A stretch of DNA of 64,000 nt from Parasitella parasitica (Eukaryota > Mucoromycota > Mucoromycetes > Mucorales > Mucoraceae). The stretch covers positions 211,571 to 275,570 of the forward strand of contig MU619240.1 of NCBI GenBank assembly GCA_025201805.1. The letters are read 5' to 3'. A program made the translations under genes and the position numbers. The notes beneath the pieces are model-generated. The model searched no databases and was not told where the DNA came from. It saw only the letters and a program-made list of their open reading frames with translations. Below, piece after piece: positions 60,021 to 64,000 of the stretch (the stretch's first letter is position 1; each line of letters begins with the position of its first letter).

Positions 60021-62378
60021 TGTGTATTGCGCTTGAATGACGTTTGTAAACGTTGAAGAGATGTATTAAAGTGGATGGATTTGAATGGGATACACATATC
60101 AGAGAGAACATCCAATTAGATTTAACCAGGATTCATTATGCATGCATTATTATTAGAATGAAACAATGTCACGATCATGGCTATTTAAAATATATACAAC
60201 TCCAATATGGAATCCTCAGCAACAAATCCGATTTGCAAACAATAAATAAGAATGTTATTAATCCACAATGTATATATATATTTATATGAACATCACTTTA
60301 TGCCTCTATTGTTGATTGCAAAACCAAATTGGATACTCTAAGCTTAGTGTTCGAATTGCCGGTTGCATGGACATGGATTAGACTATCAGGTCGAGCAGCC
60401 ATTCCACCCCTCTGAAGAAAAAAAGAAGGAGGTGGACATTTACTGGAGGTCTGATCTATCTTTTCATTATTTGGGGTTTGACATTCTGCAAACATTGTAC
60501 TCAGTAAATGAACTGGAGCTTTATACACCTGTCGATTTGATAATAAAACCTATACCTTTATCAAGTTGACATTTATTATTTTTTTTTATTTAATTTTTTT
60601 TAGTGAATTTATATAACATATTGTACCGATTCCACACCTTGAAAGGTGTCTCAATAACATCTGATAGTTTAATGTATGAACAGAAATCGTAGGTGACATA
60701 CTTCTAAAATTAATAGATAATTTCGTAATTTGTAGTTTGTCAGGAGTATATCGTTTTCTTGCACTTTATCTGCATACTTGTTTAGCTCGTTGATCGAATG
60801 GTTCAAAAACAACGAAACATATCTCCAAGTCATGTCGGGTGTGCTGTACACCAAAAGCTTTCTGGCCCTATTGACACAGATCGAGTTGTTCCTGATTTTG
60901 AGTTTAACAAAACAGCCGTTGCAATTATTTAAGAGAACCTCTTCCCGTATAATTTGGACTGTGCTCTCTTTAAACATGGAAGACTATCTTTGTTTTACGA
61001 ATATAAAGAGTGCCAGCAAAATTATGTGCGTAACTGTGTTGCTTTAACGTGCATAATAAAAACTTTCTGAATAAGATCAGAAATACAAAACTTGGAATTT
61101 TATTGACATAAAAGATCCAGCCTCTATTCATAATAAGACTATATCATGGTCAATCGATACCGACTTAACTTGCTATAGGCTCATATGCTAGAAAATCAGC
61201 AAAGTTTTCTTGTTTTGGCAGTATCTCGACAACAAAGACAGATGTCGAGAATCGGAAGACGTAGTGAAGTACAGTTATTATATTAGTACTTGGATGTATA
61301 CTTGGCTTGAACCCCAAATTCTTACCACCTGAAAATGATCTCAAAGTTGAAAACTGAAAATCGAATATGAGGTTTGGGGCCCAAACACAACGAAATCTGA
61401 AAAATGGTCAGAGGTACGTAAAACTCGGAGATGTGGTAGAATGGTGCAAAGAAGCAAGATTTTGGCTGAGGGTTGTGTCTCTATCACTTAATAGTTTGTA
61501 AAGCGGCGAGAAAAGTGATGGCCATAATTAGGTGGCATTTATTTTAACCAAAACATAAAGCTGCAAAAAAATAGCTTTTAAGGTCATAATCCACATCATC
61601 TTGGTTATTGATTATATTTATACATAAATAGATTGTTTAAGGTATTCATGCTTTGCTCATCAATTGAAATAGTTGTTTCATTACTAAAGGCCTGTATTCA
61701 CACCGGTAACTTCAATAAGTATATATAACATTGCATATTTTTGTTAAATGCTTTTTGTCAGCATTTGAATCCAGCATCAAACTATATAGGCTATTTGGCT
61801 CTAAAAACACCTTTTCCTATTCCAAATGGTCTTGCTCTTGCAATTTTCGATGTTTTTGTTTCGCAGCAAAAACACCTTATACTCTGAGTAGAAACAAACG
61901 CATGGAGTCGACCAAACAATCCATCACATCAATATGTTGATCATATCCATAGTCTTACTATTTCCAATAGTAATTAAAACCTCATGTTGACAGGAACGAA
62001 TTGCCCCTGTTTTTTTTTCCTATGATTGTAGGGGATGGAATAGGTCGTCAACTTAATGCTGGAACGTTTTAACGAAAACATTAATTGGGTATACACTTCG
62101 AAAAGAAAAGCATCATGTTTATCAGCGTTGATACAGCGCACATATTTCCATGGCTACGATCTGGGTATGTGACACAAATTATCATCATAATGCAAACTGT
62201 CTTTATTTTCACTTCTCCTACTTTATCTTCTTCTCTTTTTACGAAACCTTCAATATTACTATTGCTTACAGACGCAACAAAAAAAGCTGGTAAGACTCAA
62301 TCGATTCAAAATGATAGATGCGAATTCAATTTAAGTAGTTTATGTATTGTTAAGTTACTGTCGCGATAAATATCAAAT
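60021..62378. other. Gene-poor region
   Basis: About 2.4 kb of AT-rich sequence. Only a weak two-exon candidate at 60298-60977 (minus) is noted. The stretch 61050-62370 shows no supportable gene, repeat or RNA. Confidence 0.45.
60298..60977 (-). CDS. Weak candidate gene, hypothetical
   Basis: Two minus-strand frames could be joined: 60977-60702 (starts MFKESTVQIIREEVLL) and 60528-60298, with a GTATGT donor and a GACAG acceptor in matching phase, giving 168 aa. No family recognised. The intron would be about 170 nt, long for this locus, and the second exon is Ser/Pro-rich. It may be chance open sequence. Confidence 0.25.
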
Positions 62379-62760
62379 TCATTTGCCACGCCTGTTTTGA
62401 TAGTCTTGCCACTTTTTAAAGTAAACGGTGGAAATTTGATAAATGCCCACCAATCTAGTTCTAAAATTATGTAATCTCCAGACGATGTGCAAAACACATA
62501 CGCAAGTTGCCTTGTCTTCGCTTAACGGCAGGCTAAATAGCCCAAAACCAGAATGAACAGCCCTCATTCCCCATTCAGCTGCCTGTCTGTGCTTCGTAAT
62601 GGCCTTGAAACGCTCAAGTGTTTCTTCATCTAATATCAAATCATTCATCTCATTTTTCTTGGGAGCCCGAGGAACTTTTCTTTATATTTGATTGAATTAG
62701 GAAACCCAGCATCTGCTAGCAAAGGCTCGTTCAAACATTGATGAACGCCTGGATAATAGA
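62379..62760 (-). pseudogene. Decayed DDE_4/Harbinger-like transposase, C-terminal part
   Basis: Minus-strand frame reads EPLLADAGFPNS, KEKFLGLPRKMR, a stop, then ILDEETLERFKAITKHRQAA and EWGMRAVHSGFG, LHIVWRLHNFRTRLVGIYQI and STVYFKKWQDYQNR. The order (ADAGFP, RQAAEWGMRA, LHNFRTR) is that of the C-terminal third of DDE superfamily-4 transposases of fungi. The N-terminal two thirds and terminal repeats are missing, and an in-frame stop interrupts the piece. It is a dead fragment. Confidence 0.75.
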
Positions 62761-63161
62761 GGAAAATTTTGAGAAGGTTCGTATCAAATTATAGCAAACT
62801 ATAAAACTTAGATTTTACTGAGACATTTTGGTTCGATTTTAGCTCAATGGCTTGTTACAGTTGATGTACAAGAAAGTAAAATTACTACTTTATAATATTG
62901 ATCTAAGGTTAAGTTTTGAGGTGGTTTTGTTTACAAATAATGCAGATGAACGAAAACACACGAAGCAAAGGTAAGGATGAAAATGAGGACGAAGACTAAG
63001 ACGAAGAAAAAAATGGGAAAATGGAAATGTTAAGGATGTCAAGAGCAAAAGCCCAAAGCGTGATTATATGCTGTGCAGTGTTGAGAATGTATCTAAAAAA
63101 AAAAAAAAAAAAGTCAGTAAATCGCCTATTTCTAGAGTCAATAGCCATCAAGCGTCAACAA

Positions 63162-63375
63162 GGCTTAGACTGACGCGAAGGCCAGCGGGTCCAGGTCGAA
63201 ACTCAATGAAAATATGGTGGAAGTATGGCTACCAGGCTTAGACTGACGCAAAGGCCAGCGAGTCCGTTTGCCTACAACGTTGGCATATTCAACAATGTGG
63301 TGGAAGTATAGCTACTTGGCTTAGACTGACGCGAAGACCAGCGGGTCCGTTCGCCTACGACGTTGGCACGCGTAC
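63162..63375. repeat. Three-copy imperfect tandem repeat, 73-83 bp period
   Basis: Units begin at 63162, 63235 and 63318 with GGCTTAGACTGACGC, followed by (A/G)AAG(G/A)CCAGCG(G/A)GTCC. Copies 2 and 3 also share GT(T/C)(T/C)GCCTAC(A/G)ACGTTGGCA and all are linked by GTGGAAGTA(T)GGCTAC. GC content is higher than the surroundings. Confidence 0.88.
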
Positions 63376-63433
63376 TTTTGACCGTTTTACTGAGTAAATT
63401 TAAAGAAGAAAACTAACCTTTTATTTCACCTAG

Positions 63434-64000
63434 AATTTGCACAATTGAAGAATGAAAAAAGTAAAAAGAAAAGAAGGAAAAAGGATAAAAAAGAATCTCA
63501 CAAAAATGACTTATCAAGCCGAAAGTATTGAGAAATAACAACTTTGACGAAAAAAATCATTTCATACAATAAAGTGTAAACACTGATTTTCAAATGTGAG
63601 ACTTCTCCAGTGGAAAAAATACAAACAAGTGAAAGAATAGCAAGAGAGCGAAAGAATTACTGTATTGGACTTGCGCATAAGGGTATTAATTATTCGACAA
63701 ACTGTATTTTTGTAGACAAAAAGAGGCAGCGAAAAGGGTTGAATCTACTATTTTGAATTTAGGATGTGATGTAGAAGCCTGCAATTGGTGGCCAATATTT
63801 CATGATATTATAGACCTTTTAAATGGTGATTTGCCAGTTCTACCGAGAAGCTTTACCTATTCTCTTGCGAAAAGGTGTTTTAATTTTCATTTAAAACATG
63901 CATACATATTTATAAAATCGAGCATTTGGCAATGCAAATCAAAAAGAAAAAAAAAAAAAGGTAAAATTAAGCTACACAGTGGGGTTGTGGTATGGAGTGT
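63434..64000 (+). CDS. Possible partial gene at the right edge
   Basis: Exon-like frames after AG acceptors at 63431 (lysine-rich, KKKRRKKDKKESHK) and 63717 (ESTILNLGCDVEACNWWPIF and DIIDLLNGDLPVLPRS, ending before a GTGTTT donor-like site). The second piece has the composition of a real protein. No family recognised, and the 3' end lies outside the window. Confidence 0.25.

Larger units (their letters stand above)
62761..64000. other. Right-edge region: tandem repeat and possible edge gene
   Basis: Contains the three-copy repeat at 63162-63375 and short plus-strand frames that could be exons of a gene continuing beyond the window: 62945-62970 (MNENTRSK), 63434 onward (FAQLKNEKSKKKRRKKDKKE) and 63718-63874 (EAAKRVESTILNLGCDVEAC). 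Splice signals flank them but the model is incomplete. Confidence 0.35.

Noticed and set aside
63162-63375. CRISPR-like array
   Set aside because: Only three units, whole unit is repeated with no unique spacers, and the host is eukaryotic.

Overview
The window is a piece of nuclear DNA from a filamentous fungus, most likely a member of the Mucoromycota (Mucor-like). Four things point there. Protein-coding genes on both strands are cut by many short GT-AG introns, mostly 45-75 bp. The DNA between genes is AT-rich with long homopolymer runs. The gene set is fungal (CDC24, KIN1 with a KA1 tail, HSP104, an NDT80/PhoG-type factor, HUT1). An NME5-like nucleoside diphosphate kinase and an AFG2B-like AAA protein are also present, which ascomycete yeasts lack as far as I know. 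No tRNA, rRNA, CRISPR array or complete mobile element was found. I rebuilt every exon chain by eye from splice sites and family motifs. All full-length models below keep a single frame from ATG to stop, and the summed exon length is a multiple of three in each case.

Layout. 0.7-6.1 kb: PRP19 and RCF2 on minus, NMT1 on plus. 6.2-17.3 kb, all plus: a His/Pro-rich orphan, an NDK fused to a very long disordered tail, the iron-sulphur co-chaperone HSCB/JAC1, and CDC24. 17.3-19.6 kb is empty. 19.6-24.7 kb, plus: a DHA1-type MFS antiporter and an FHA-domain checkpoint-like kinase. 25.1-39.2 kb, all minus: an NDT80/PhoG-domain protein (next to a 10-N assembly gap), an SNF2 ATPase, KIN1, a small GNAT, and a tandem-START lipid-binding protein with a hydrophobic tail. 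39.3-41.5 kb holds decayed sequence. 41.6-45.4 kb, minus: a peroxisomal acyl-CoA dehydrogenase ending in SKL and an alpha/beta-hydrolase pseudogene. 46.2-60.0 kb: NAA15 (+), a CDC20/CDH1-like protein (-), an AFG2B-like AAA ATPase (+), a small membrane protein (+), HUT1 (-), HSP104 (-) and an orphan with a glycine-rich hydrophobic segment (-). 60-64 kb is gene-poor, with a decayed DDE transposase, a three-copy tandem repeat and weak coding hints at the right edge.

Functionally this is a housekeeping segment: splicing, N-terminal protein modification (NMT1, NAA15), mitochondrial function (RCF2, HSCB), polarity and cell-cycle control (CDC24, KIN1, FHA kinase, CDC20-like) and proteostasis (HSP104). 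I see no operon-like cluster or pathogenicity island. The most unusual signals are: microexons that carry catalytic motifs (an 8-nt exon for the kinase DLK, a 15-nt exon for the SNF2 MGLGK); four GC-AG introns; an AAA protein whose second Walker B motif reads DQ instead of DE; an APC/C activator with degenerate C-box and tail; an NDK with a tail of more than 900 residues; and an esterase gene with three active-site lesions.
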